From: Candidatus Electrothrix communis
GTDB lineage: Bacteria; Desulfobacterota; Desulfobulbia; Desulfobulbales; Desulfobulbaceae
Assembly: GCA_030644725.1 (NCBI GenBank)
Contig: CP130629.1
Coordinates: forward strand, 3,859,501 to 3,923,500
Direction of reading: 5' to 3'
DNA: 64,000 nucleotides
Part shown: one piece after another, positions 27,280 through 38,400 of the stretch
Layout of the letters: each line of letters begins with the position of its first letter
Position numbering within the stretch: the stretch's first letter is position 1
Position numbers and translations under genes: made by a program
The notes under the pieces: model-generated
What the model was told of the DNA's origin: nothing
The model's input: the letters and a program-made list of their open reading frames with translations, nothing else
Database searches by the model: none

Positions 27280-28725
27280 CTAATATTTCACCCTCACCCG
27301 CCACGTCAGAGTGGTGCTCGATTTTGGTTCTACCTTGATCCTCCAGACCGCAGCACTGGCGCTTTCTTTGATGTGCGGAGCTGACTCCTCCACCATCTCC
27401 CAGTCTCCGGGCAACGGCTCCTGCACCCGGACAGTCACGGCTTCGTCCTTGGCGTTTTTCAGGATAATCTCAAAGGCAGTTTCAAAGACTAAATTATAGC
27501 GGCTGTCCCCAGCCAGCTTTTTAAAATCCGTTTGTTTTTTATCTGCGGTGACATCAAAGGCCTCCCCCAGTTTCAGGCGAATGGTCTCGTTTTCTGGGGT
27601 ATGGTCGATTCGGTCTTCACCGACAAATTGAAGGCTACCGGAACTGTCTTTTTTGTAGACTCGCATAATGCCAGCAGGCAGCGGCTGGCCGATTCCGGTC
27701 TCCTTGCTGTTTTTCAGTTCAACAAAGACCCCGACCTTTAACTTCTTTCCCAGCTCTCCGGCTTTGTTGCTGTAATAATAATTTTGGCCGTATAGGGAAA
27801 ATTCTTTCTTCACCTGCACGCTATCAGCCTGCATCAGCGCAACTTGCTTGGATTGTTTTTCCTTGATGGTGGTGGGGCGGGCCAGGGTGTAGAGATGGTA
27901 TTCGAACATGGATTCTTCGGCCATGTCGGTGTCCATTGCAGACTCCGAAAGAACGGCTCCCCGTGCCATCATTCTCGGTTGCATCCGTTCTTGCACTCTA
28001 TTCACATCTCCGGCCACCAGCTTGAGTTGGGCATTCTCATAGGTTGCGCCGCTGTCGTTTTTTAAGGTGACCCAGCCGTTGAGGTCGAGAGCTGTATCGT
28101 CCGTATTCAGTTCAGCCACGTAATCGGCCTGCCAGGAAAGCCCGCCGGTTAGATAGCTGAGGATTACCGGTTGTGGCTCCTCGCTTTTACTGTCCACCAG
28201 CATGGTCAGGGTAGGGCGATCGCGCAGGTTTTCCGGGACAGCGGGGAAGATTAGGCGGCCAGGAATACCGGACTCAATATGGTCCCCGACCCGGAGGACG
28301 GTGCCGCTTCCGCTACTGAGAACCGTGGCCTCCTGTTTGGTTTCTTTGCCTGTAGTGGGATGACTCTTGACCAGCATGACCTTTTGGCCCACATATTTTT
28401 CCAGCAGAGATTGCGGGGTGAGCAGGTCATATTCAAAATTTTGTTCCAGCACCCGGAGGCTCGGTGCAGCAAGCAGCGCGGTCTGCGGGCGAATTTTTGC
28501 ACTGACTTCGCGAAAGGCAAGAGTTTGCTGACCCGGTTTTAGGCTGATTTTTCTGGCATCCCTGATCAAGGCGAGATCGTGATTATAGATAGTTACGGCA
28601 ACAGAAGTTTGGTCATTAAGGGCGGATACGATTTCTTCAGATTTTTTTTCATTTTTTTCAGGCATGGCAGAAGCAGCAGAGAGGGGGAGTAGAATAAGCA
28701 GACACAGACATAGGGTATGGATCAT
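27280..28725 (-). CDS. DUF4139-domain exported protein
   Basis: About 481 residues from ATG 28725, which has AGGAG upstream and gives a good signal peptide (TLCLCLLILLPLSAASA); the longer frame to 28911 has no such support. The mature part has the DUF4139 layout: SVAVTIYNHDLALIRDARK at the start, LSYLTGGLSWQADYVAEL, LNGWVTLKNDSGATYENAQLKLVAG, and the C-terminal W-rich beta domain ending RVRVKY. The function is unknown; it should be periplasmic or outer-membrane attached. It is divergent from the AAA/SPOR gene. Confidence 0.85.
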   Translation of the reverse strand: MIHTLCLCLLILLPLSAASAMPEKNEKKSEEIVSALNDQTSVAVTIYNHDLALIRDARKISLKPGQQTLAFREVSAKIRPQTALLAAPSLRVLEQNFEYDLLTPQSLLEKYVGQKVMLVKSHPTTGKETKQEATVLSSGSGTVLRVGDHIESGIPGRLIFPAVPENLRDRPTLTMLVDSKSEEPQPVILSYLTGGLSWQADYVAELNTDDTALDLNGWVTLKNDSGATYENAQLKLVAGDVNRVQERMQPRMMARGAVLSESAMDTDMAEESMFEYHLYTLARPTTIKEKQSKQVALMQADSVQVKKEFSLYGQNYYYSNKAGELGKKLKVGVFVELKNSKETGIGQPLPAGIMRVYKKDSSGSLQFVGEDRIDHTPENETIRLKLGEAFDVTADKKQTDFKKLAGDSRYNLVFETAFEIILKNAKDEAVTVRVQEPLPGDWEMVEESAPHIKESASAAVWRIKVEPKSSTTLTWRVRVKY

Positions 28726-29145
28726 GAGGCATCTCCTGGTTGGATGGGTTATTTGAAAAGGGACTTGAAACCGGAGGACTGATACTGTAAAAGTATTTCT
28801 TTTCCTTTTTGCTGTGTTGTATGTACTGTGTTGTAGAGAGTACAGGTGGACAGGGGCTCCTGCGGCGCAGACAACAGACGACCAACTTGTCATTTCTCTG
28901 CTGTTTGTCATGTTGCTGTATCTTCTAAAAAGCAGCTGTCAGTGAAAATCTGTTTACAGAAAGACTCGCTTGGCCAATAATGAGACAGTGTTTCACCTCC
29001 TGAGGTGCAGGAGCCAGTGAACATTGTACCGAATCACAGATTACGCTGAAATTATACAGGTGTCAATCGAACAGTTCTGGATGCTGGCGCTCCATGTCAT
29101 CATGAAGACGGTTTTGACATAATTTTTTTTCTTATAAATAGAGCA
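28726..29145. other. 420-bp divergent intergenic region
   Basis: Lies between the divergent DUF4139 and AAA/SPOR genes. It should hold promoters in both directions. A TTGACA (29114-29119) is followed by TATAAA only 13 nt later, too close for a standard sigma-70 promoter, so I do not call it. I see no RNA gene, repeat or convincing open frame. Confidence 0.5.
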
Positions 29146-31272
29146 ATGTATCTCCAACATTTTGGCCTCGAACACTCTCCGTTCTCTCGCCAACCGAATC
29201 CCGATGTGTTTTTTGCTCAGGCTGGGCGAAAAAATATCCTGAAAGATTTGCGTCAAGATCTTCTGCAGGGGAATGCGGCTATGCTCCTTACCGGCCCCAA
29301 AGCATCCGGCAAGACGGTTTTCTGTCGGTTGATTCGGCATCGTTTGGACGGGAGTTCGCGCAAGGTCGTTTACCTGGAGAATCCTGTTGGTTCTTTTGAT
29401 GGGCTCCTCAAGCAGGTCTGTTTGAAATTAGGAATGACTGTATCGATGGGCACGGAGCAGGATATGGTCTTGAATCTGCATGCCTTACTTCGAAGTCAGA
29501 AAGAGAAGGGGCGTAAAGTTCTTCTGCTTATTGATGAGTCGGAAAAGATGTTCCTTGCCACCTTGGAACGTCTGTTTCGCTTACTGAATGAGCTGAACGA
29601 GCAGTACGGGGCGCAGGCAATGTTGGTTGGTCAGCCAGCTTTGAATAGCTCTTTTGAGCAGTTAAGTGGCTACTGTGAGGGTGTCAGGATTGCATCATCA
29701 TATAAGCTGGAGGCGTTTTCACTGGAGGAGACAGGAGCGTATCTTGTCTATCGTCTTAAAACTGCGGGAGACCGCAGGGGAACGAGTGATCCAGTCTTTT
29801 CAGAGGAAGCCGTGCAGGAGGTTTTCCGTCTTGGTCAAGGCATTCCCGGCATCATGGATGGAATTGCTGAGGCGGCCTTGGAGAATGCTGCTACTGTCGG
29901 AGCGAGTTCTGTCTTGCCTGTTCATGTTGCACCGCTCAATGATCCTGTTGCTGTTTCTGTAGCGATGGACGAAGAGGAGCCTGGGGGAAGGCGTAAGTGG
30001 CTGCTTCTCTTGCTTCTTTTAGCTGTAATCGCCTTGTTCTTTTTAGAGCGACCCTCTTTTTTTCTTAATCGGAAGGAAGTATCGCAGGAGGCTGTTCAGG
30101 AGTCGATCAGTATTGACCCGGAAAATACGGAAATTCAACTCGCATTACCGGAAGAGGACCAAGGTGCCCCGTTGCCCTTTGCACCGGAAGAGACAATAAC
30201 GGAAGTTATCTCTTCTCCGTCTTCAACTGAACAAAATGAGGAGGTGAAGCCTTCGCTCCTCTCCCTCCCTATTCCTCAGCGTCTTAAATTTAAGAAAAAA
30301 GAAGATGTTATCGTGGCATCGGTAACACAGGAAGAAAAAAGTGACACAGAGAGCATCTCTTCGTTGGATGATAAGGAACTTCCCTTGGAAGTGTCGACAT
30401 CGATAGCGACTGCTGAAGAGGATAAGCCGCAGGCCCCGCAGGAGATGAAGACACCGGAGGTGGTTGAGTACGGTGAACAATTTGAAAAAACGGACAAGGA
30501 AGTCGTAGCAGAGGTTGTTGCTGAGGCGGTAGAGGAGGGCTCTGGAGAAACAATGTCGGTGCTTTCTCCTGGCGAGGTCGGTACTGAGACTTTGGCTACG
30601 GCCAAGAAGCTCCCTGTTATTAAGCCCACTTGGATTATTGAACTCACGCCGGGGATGAAGAAGAAGCGGCCTCTTGCCGCTGAAGAGCATGCCGCTGAAA
30701 AACCTGCTCTGGAATCCGAGCAAGAGCGAAAAGAAGCAACAATAGCCCCGCCGAAGCCGAAAACCTTGGTTTCTGTAGCTTCTGCCCGGGGAGTTGCGGC
30801 GTCAGCTGTCTCAGGCCCGCAACGAACTCAAGCTCAAATTCAAACTTTCGTTGCTCCTCCTGTGCAGGGAACCGAGGCCATTCAGGTACCGAAAATTGAG
30901 ATAAGGCCGGTTGCTCCTCTGTCTCGTTCAGCCAAGGCTGATCAGCTTTTTGCTCGATACCTCGGGGCCGGAAATCGATGGACCAAGGAAGCATACGGAG
31001 ATAAGTTTACGGTTCAGCTGGTTGTCTTGTCCTCGGATGATGCTGCTGATGATATAAAAAATATGATTTTCCGGGAAGAATATCAAGAGCATAAGGGGAA
31101 GTTCTACATTCTCCGCCGGGATACTCTGCCGCCGACTCTCTTTGTCTGTTACGGTGTTTACAGCAGCATGGATGAGGCCAGAAATGCTCGAAATACCATG
31201 CCTCTTTTTCTCCGTAAACATCACCCCTATGCCCTTTCGATCAGTGATGTCCTGGCAAAGGCAAGGGATTAG
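29146..31272 (+). CDS. DamX-like protein: AAA ATPase, membrane span and SPOR domain
   Basis: A 708-residue protein. The first 270 residues are an ExeA/GspA-type AAA ATPase (start MYLQHFGLEHSPFSRQPNP; Walker A TGPKASGKT near 47-55; Walker B LLLIDESEKM). A single membrane span (WLLLLLLLAVIALFFLE) follows near residue 285, then about 330 acidic, Pro-rich residues, and a C-terminal SPOR-like domain (FTVQLVVLSS to LVYGVYSS-type strand, about 620-700). SPOR binds denuded glycan at septa. This AAA-TM-SPOR order is that of DamX, a division-site protein. It is monocistronic; no stem-loop follows before the convergent regulator. Confidence 0.82.
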   Translation: MYLQHFGLEHSPFSRQPNPDVFFAQAGRKNILKDLRQDLLQGNAAMLLTGPKASGKTVFCRLIRHRLDGSSRKVVYLENPVGSFDGLLKQVCLKLGMTVSMGTEQDMVLNLHALLRSQKEKGRKVLLLIDESEKMFLATLERLFRLLNELNEQYGAQAMLVGQPALNSSFEQLSGYCEGVRIASSYKLEAFSLEETGAYLVYRLKTAGDRRGTSDPVFSEEAVQEVFRLGQGIPGIMDGIAEAALENAATVGASSVLPVHVAPLNDPVAVSVAMDEEEPGGRRKWLLLLLLLAVIALFFLERPSFFLNRKEVSQEAVQESISIDPENTEIQLALPEEDQGAPLPFAPEETITEVISSPSSTEQNEEVKPSLLSLPIPQRLKFKKKEDVIVASVTQEEKSDTESISSLDDKELPLEVSTSIATAEEDKPQAPQEMKTPEVVEYGEQFEKTDKEVVAEVVAEAVEEGSGETMSVLSPGEVGTETLATAKKLPVIKPTWIIELTPGMKKKRPLAAEEHAAEKPALESEQERKEATIAPPKPKTLVSVASARGVAASAVSGPQRTQAQIQTFVAPPVQGTEAIQVPKIEIRPVAPLSRSAKADQLFARYLGAGNRWTKEAYGDKFTVQLVVLSSDDAADDIKNMIFREEYQEHKGKFYILRRDTLPPTLFVCYGVYSSMDEARNARNTMPLFLRKHHPYALSISDVLAKARD

Positions 31273-31301
31273 GAGGGGTGCGGAGGTTAACCGGGATGAA
31301 C

Positions 31302-32162
31302 TTACTCCGATTGGGTTATAAAGGAGGTCAGGTTGATTTTTTTTCCCGAAATATTGAGTTTTTTTCGGATATGTTTTCGATGCGTCGCCACTGTCTGAGG
31401 AGAGATGTTTAAGGATTGGGCAATCTCCTTGCTAGAACGTCCTTGGCGAATAAAATTCAGCACCCGTAATTCAGTCGGCGTGAGAAGGGAATATGCGTCG
31501 ATATTTTTTCCAGCCACCGGGCTGGAAAGGTCCAGCAGATTGGTCTGGATAGTATCACGCAGTTGATAACGCTGTTGCGCCGGAGCCTCGGCCATTCTGT
31601 CAAGATCCGGGAGGATGAGGCGCTCGATGTTGGTTTGCATAATACGACTCACTTCCATTTTCTCTTCTTCAATTTCGTGAAGCAAACGTTTGAGTACAAG
31701 GTTTGTTTCTTGAAGTTCTTTATTTTTTTCTTTCAGCTCAACGGTCTGTTTGCGCACTTCCGCCGCCAGAGAATTTTGGATACGTTGCAGGGTAAGGTGG
31801 GTGTGCAGCCGAGCAAGCAGCTCCACTGTACTGCATGGCTTGACGATATAATCAACCCCGCCTACCTCAAAGGCCTTGAACTTTTCTTCAGCGGAAATCA
31901 GACCGCTCAGGAACATAACCGGTATTTCGGCAGACCGGGGATCTGCTTTAAGGCGTCGGCAGACTTCATAGCCGTCCATTTCTGGCATCACCAGATCAAG
32001 AAGAATAATTTCCGGTAGTTTTTCCTGAACCATCTTCAGGGCATCATGCCCCCCCGCAGCTGTTCTTGCCTGATACTGGGCTGATTCGACGATATGCTTA
32101 ATGGTCAGCCGAGCTCCGTCATCATCGTCTACAATCAGCACTTCTGTCCGAGAACTTACCAT
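31302..32162 (-). CDS. Response regulator with LuxR-type DNA-binding domain
   Basis: A 286-residue regulator: receiver domain (acidic cluster VDDDDGA at 11-17, phospho-acceptor Asp56 in LLDLVMPEMDG, Lys in YIVKPC), a coiled linker of about 60 residues (VRKQTVELKEKNKELQETN), and a C-terminal LuxR/GerE helix-turn-helix (LTPTELRVLNFIRQGRSSKE, then TVATHRKHIRKKLNI). The coiled linker between receiver and HTH is common in Desulfobacterota regulators. No kinase gene is adjacent, so it is an orphan. It is convergent with the AAA/SPOR gene and divergent from the C25 peptidase gene. Confidence 0.92.
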   Translation of the reverse strand: MVSSRTEVLIVDDDDGARLTIKHIVESAQYQARTAAGGHDALKMVQEKLPEIILLDLVMPEMDGYEVCRRLKADPRSAEIPVMFLSGLISAEEKFKAFEVGGVDYIVKPCSTVELLARLHTHLTLQRIQNSLAAEVRKQTVELKEKNKELQETNLVLKRLLHEIEEEKMEVSRIMQTNIERLILPDLDRMAEAPAQQRYQLRDTIQTNLLDLSSPVAGKNIDAYSLLTPTELRVLNFIRQGRSSKEIAQSLNISPQTVATHRKHIRKKLNISGKKINLTSFITQSE

Positions 32163-32265
32163 TTTATCCTTCCCCTATTTTTTATATTACTTGTCGTTTT
32201 AAGTTCTTGAAGAACGATTGGGTATTATTTGTACCTCTTTTGCGCCCTTTTTTCTACTATTGTGT

Positions 32266-32282
32266 TTCGCTCAAGGAGCGAA
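32266..32282. promoter_or_regulatory. Inverted repeat upstream of the C25 peptidase gene
   Basis: TTCGCTC (32266-32272) and GAGCGAA (32276-32282) form a perfect 7-bp inverted repeat with a 3-nt loop, followed by a second, weaker one (AATATC/GATATT, from 32281). They lie in the 247-bp divergent gap between the response regulator and the C25 peptidase. They may be an operator or an RNA hairpin; nothing decides between these. Confidence 0.35.
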
Positions 32283-32409
32283 TATCTTGTATTTAGATAT
32301 TCAGAAAATTGAACGCGTTTTTTTTCCTGTCGGACAGGGAAAAATAGTGATAAGCACAAAAGATACAGACAATGTCAGGTTTTTTATATAAATCAGGGGG
32401 CGCAAGGGT

Positions 32410-35400
32410 ATGCTAACGTATAAAAAATATACTACGAATACTGCGAGAGCAGGAACTGTTTTTTCAAAGGCGGGGTGTACTGCTGCGTATCTGTTTGTCG
32501 GGATAGCTATCGTGCTGGCAGGTGTGGTGTTGCGACCGCATTCGGCGTTTGCGGCTGATATCTCGGTCACGCCGATAACTTGGGATATTATCGGGTTGGA
32601 CAGTAATGATGTCAGTACCGGGCCGAATAAGTTTCCGGTCGGGGCGCGGATTTGTAATAACACCTCTGGGCCACTAGCCAATGTAGCTGCCACATTTAAT
32701 TGGGCAGACTCGGACGGTAAGTTTTCTGATACCACGTCTCCACTCCCGCATTCATCGATAAATTTACGGGCTGGCACAAAGGATGTTCTTACTTTTGATA
32801 CTGTGCTGGCTGGTGAATGCGTAGATGCTTATTATGAAGCGGAAGTTGTGCGTAACGCAGCTTCGTTTGATACGACAAGAAATTATTCCATCAGCGTTAC
32901 CTCCGATACTGTCTCAGGCAGCAGCTCTGAGCGCCAGCTCTATGTGGAGCATTTAGTCTCTCAGAATCGTAACGCGACAACAGAAGTTTGGTATGGCACC
33001 GATCCTGATCCGGATACAGGAGACCTTGTATCGGTAGATCCCGGTGGAACCCTGTCTATGATGGTCGGCGGTACCTATTATATCAAACTTGTCGGCAGTA
33101 CCGCCACTCAGGGGTATGAGCAGCTTGAGTCCTTTATTAATATTCCGAATACTATTTTTCGAATAATAGAGGTGAAAACCAGTTATACGGCAAACACTTC
33201 AGGGACTGTTGGGACCCCCAATGACAAGCTGTACGGTGACGGGTGTCTTTGGGAGAATAATCTGGCCAGCGAGAATCTCCGTTCCTGCTTGAGTACCGGT
33301 AAGGTCGGCGGAGGAACTGAAGTACTGTATAAAGTAGAAATTCTTTCGATGCCAGGGCCGCCTTTGATTAATCCTGAGCCGATCCAGACGTTGTACTATG
33401 ATTTTTCCGGGAGCAGTTTTCATTATAATGCGGATTGGAGTGCTTCTACGCGGTATATTGAAATAATAAACGCAAGTATCGTAAAGACGTTTGATCCTAA
33501 GGTTATTGCCCCTGGTGGTTCGTCAAAGCTGACTTTTACGATCACCAATCCTGGACCGGATGAGTTAACCGATGTTCATTTTAATGATACGACTGGCTGG
33601 CCCGCTGGGTTGCAGGTTACCAGTGGCGGAACAGTTGGTTACAGTGCTGATTGTGGTTCACCGGTTTCAGATCCGGTTTCTGTTGCTGACGCTACATTTC
33701 TTAATTTCAGTAATATTACAATACCGGCGTTCGGTGTCTGTACCATTACTGTAACGTCGGTAACGGTTTCATCCGACGGTACCTATCTTAATACAACCGA
33801 CAGCCTGTTCATTAACGACACTACTGATACCGAGAGTTATGGTGAGGATACGTTGGTGGTTAGATCTGGGCCAACTCCTCTTGCAAGTTGTGCAAATCCT
33901 GAGCCGCTTGCAATATGGGATTTTGAAAGTGAAACAGCGAGTACGGATTATAATATTGGATCTTTTGCTGCGTCCTCTTTGCCTGGAACTGGGGTGACAT
34001 TGGGCTCAGCCCGGCCGATTTTGTCAGGGGCAACATCAGGAATAGTTCAGGGTACCACTTATCCCGATGGCACAACTGATCCCGATTGGGGGAAATCTTT
34101 AGAGCCAGCTAGTGATAACGCTACGAAGGTTTGGGGAATTAATGCAGCCGCTAAGGTCGGTTGGCCAGGTTCATATTTTGAATTTCAGGTGGATGGTGCA
34201 GCCAACTATGGGGGCTATTCTTTTTCCTCAAGTTATAACCTACAGGGAAACTGGTCTAATTCAGAAAGTTGGTATGTGGAGTTCAGTACAGACGGAGTAA
34301 ATTGGACTTCAGTTACAAGTTCTCCTTGGGATAATGCAGACGCATGGCAGACTGTAACTGCTGGGACAGGGATTGCTGCGAGTACAACCAGTTCAGCCGT
34401 ATCTACTGTTTACTTCAGAGTGTACGTGTTGGGGGATCAAACTAATTCAGCAGCCACGTTATATTTGGATGATGTAACAATCAGCGGGTGTGCACCTATA
34501 GAATTCCCTACCCTTAAGAAAGAATTTCTCCCAGCCCAAATTTGCCAAGGCACCATCAGTACCCTTCAGTTCTCTATCGCGAATCCGAATACAGTGGCAT
34601 CAGGTGTAGCTTTAAACGATCTTGCTTTTACGGATACCCTGCCAGTAGGATTATCAGTTGCGACTCAAACTCTTTCCGCGTGCGGCGGTACAGATAATGT
34701 CGATATTGATGCGGCGACAAGGAAAATTACAGTAACAGGTGGAACACTCGCTCCAACTGCGTCGTGTACTATAGATGTTGAGGTTACAGGCGCAGTTGCG
34801 GGAACCCATATGAATACCAGTGGGAGTATTTCTTCAGCAGAAACAGGGACAAGTACGGCCGGGGCGCAGATTGGCTACGGACAGGCCAGCATAATTGTTG
34901 ATCCCCTGCCGACAACCCCGACTATGAATGCTGAGTTTTCTAAGACATTGCTTATTACTGGAGAGAGTACCACGTTAACGTTTACAATCGAAAATCCGAG
35001 TGCATCAGCAAGCAGTGGAATTAATTTCTCGGATACATTACCGGCTGGCTTGAGTGCTACGAATGTAGATGTTGATGATGTATGCGGAACCGGTTCAAAT
35101 TTAAGTGTTACGGGAGGGAATAGTATTGCATTGACTGGCGGGAATCTTGCTGCAAGCGGAACATGTTCGTTCTCCGTCGATATAACCGCTCTCAGTTCTG
35201 GATCATACGCTTATTCGGTACCTATAGGTTCAGATGCTACCTGCGCGTCTTCGGACGACGCATTTATTGCGGTGCTGGTTCAGAATCCCACATCTGATAT
35301 TAATTTACTCAAACAGATCAGTACGAGTCCTACCGGGCCGTGGAGTAATTATGTCGCTGTGCCAAAAGAAACGGCTGTTTACTATAGGTTTATTGTAGAA

Positions 35401-38400
35401 AATACAGGCAACCAGGCTTTAACTCAGGTTTCGGTCAGTGATGATTTAATGACGATTAACTGTCAGTGGAAGGATGGTGATGGAACTGATCTCACCGAAC
35501 CCTTTATACTTGAAGTTGCGGAGGCTGCTGATAACGGGCATTTTGCCGTTTGCGAGGGAGCTGGGCCGATGGATTCTGGCACGTCAGTAACTGGAGTTAT
35601 TAATACAGCAACAGCAACAGATCCCCCCACAGGGGAGAGTTCAACAGATACTGCAACGTATGAGGTCGCAGAGCTGGTGCTGGATAAGCATGTTAAATCC
35701 ATTAATGATGACGAAACAGCGATTATCTTTGATACCGTTGGTGATGTTATCACCTATGAGTATGTGATAACCAATAATGGTGCTAATCTTGATTATCCAA
35801 TAACTATAGATGACGACAAAATAGGAAGCCCCATTACCTGTGAGGAGACGAATGAGAGTGGAGGAGTTGCCTCTAGTGGCATTTTTGAAACAAATGCAAG
35901 CAACACCTGTACTGCCGACTACACCGTCACTACCGAAGATATGAATGTCGGCTCTGTGACGAATATTGCTTCGGCTTCTGCTGTTCTTACAACAGGTGGG
36001 ACTGTTACTTCAAACACCGACTGGGAGTTCGTTGGAACAATCATCCCTACCTACGCCGTTGTCAGTTCCTTCCAAGCCTATGTTGATTCAAATCATAAGG
36101 TTGTGCTGGAATGGACAACCGCCAGTGAGATAGGTACCATCGGCTTTATCCTGGAACGACTAAACGAGCAAAGCGGCAAGTATCAGGCTGTCACTAAGCA
36201 AATGCTGCCGGGTATGCTCACCCCGCCCCATGGCGGAACCTATCGTTACGTCGATAAAAAGGCGGAAATCGGTAGGAGCTACACCTACCGCGTGGTTGAA
36301 GTGGCGGTGAATAACCAGGGAGTAACTGCTGGCCCGTACACGGTGCAAGCGCAACAGGCCCTGCCGGTCAATAAGCAGATGTTTGCCGACGACAACGGTC
36401 CGAAAGGGTATACTTTGGCGCATAAGGCTTTCTCCAAAAAACAGCTCAACCGGTTTGCGGCTCGGGACAAGGCTGCCCGCAAGCTTGCAGCAAAGAAGAA
36501 AGAGAAAACAGGAGAGACAATCAAGATTCCTGTGAACAAAAATGGGCTGGTATATTTGAGTGCTGACGAGCTGGCAACCATATCCGGGCTTTCCAAGAAG
36601 CAAGTTAAGCGGTACCTGAAGAGGCGATGTCTGGTGACCTTGGCCGGTGAGCCTATCCCTGTCATCACGGCCGATAGCGGTTCAGGTATGTGGTTCTACG
36701 GGCAGGGCCCGAAGCGAAAGGATATCGGACAGAGTGTTTATCTACTTGAGTTGGGTGAAAAAGGCGTGAAGATGGAAAATACGTCGGGCCGGGCGAAAGA
36801 AAGCGCCGAGAGCGAGCAGTCCTTCTCAGCACATGTTCTGCTTGAGGAAAACCTTTATTCTCTGTATTTTTATAACATCAGCGAACCGCTGGATGATTTC
36901 TGGGTCGGTCAGTACCTGCCCGCTTACGGAGCGGATGCCGAGTTGAGCTATACATTGGACTTGCCGTATCTGACCAATGAAGGAAACGCGACTATTACAT
37001 TCAACTTGGTCGGGGCTGCTGCCAGCTATTCCGGCCACGATTCTCCGTACAAGGTTTCAGTTTTGTTGAATGGAAATAATATTGGAACGACAGTGGAATG
37101 GTCTGAGAGGGGGGATTACCAATTCAAAGCTGAGGTTGCGGCTGAATTGTTTCAGGAATCGGACAACGAGGTTCGCATTGTTTCGTATCTGAATAGCGGA
37201 GTTAAGTACTCTTTAATTTTCGTCGATTCTATTGAAGTGGAATATCAGCGACGCTATGAAGCTGTCGATGGAGAGGTTTTCCTGACGAATGAGGAAGATG
37301 AGCGCGTCACCGTAGCAGGCTTCACGGGTGCCGCTGTCTTGGCAATGGATGTGACAGAGCCGAATGCCGCACGGAGAGTGAGGGTTCTGACCGAAAAAAA
37401 TCAGTTCGGTGAGTACAGCGCGACCATATTGACCGAACCGGGGCATGAGTATTTTCTCACGGAAAAAATCGGTGAGGGGGTTGCGGGTGATATATCGGTT
37501 GACAGTCCTTCACAGCTGCGCAGCGACGATAACCGGGCTGATTACTTGATTATAACTTCGTTGAACTTGATAGATTCTGCGCAACGGCTTGCTGATTATC
37601 GTGCATCCGAGGGCATGACGACCATGGTTGTTGATATCGAGGATATTCAGGATGAGTTCGCCCACAGTTTGGCCGCACCGGAAGCAGTGGGTGGTTTTCT
37701 CGCCTATGTCCATGAATATTGGACGCAGGTTCCTCGTTATGTGGCGCTGATCGGGGATGGTTCGTGGGATTATAATAATTATTTGGGATTCGGTAGGCCT
37801 CAGGTGCCCGCCGTGCTTGTTTCCACACCTGACGGTTTTTTCCCCAGCGATAATGTGCTGGCCGATGTTATCGGCGATGACGGTGTGCCTGAGTTCGCCG
37901 TCGGCCGGATACCGGTTGTTGACAGTAGGGAACTTGACGCATATATTAATAAGGTCATTGCTTATGAACAGTCTCTTCAGGAAGGCGGCAGGGAGATGAC
38001 CCTTGTCACTGATCTTTCAGATCCTCAGGCAGGTAATTTTCAGGCTAGCACGGATCAGGTGGTCGCCCTGATGCCGGAATATTTTCAGGTGAACCGTCTT
38101 GATGCCGATACCATAGGCTATAATGGCGTGCAGGCCGGGATTAGCGATACACTCAACCAAGGAGCTGAGATCCTGCATTATACAGGACACAGTTCATGGC
38201 GCGGTTACGGAAAGAACAGCTCTTTGATGTCATCTGAGGGAATCGTTTCTATGAAAAACCTGTCTTCAGCCATGTTGATGGTTAGTATGTCCTGTTCTTC
38301 TGGAAGCTTCGGTTATCCGTTTCTGGACTCCGTCGGCGAGAGTGCTGTTCTGCACGCGACAGGAGGTGCTGTAGCCTTTTTCGGTGCTTCCGGTTTGTCA

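Noticed and set aside
29114-29138. TTGACA plus TATAAA upstream of the AAA/SPOR gene
   Set aside because: Spacing is 13 nt, too short for sigma-70, and the TATAAA nearly touches the start codon.
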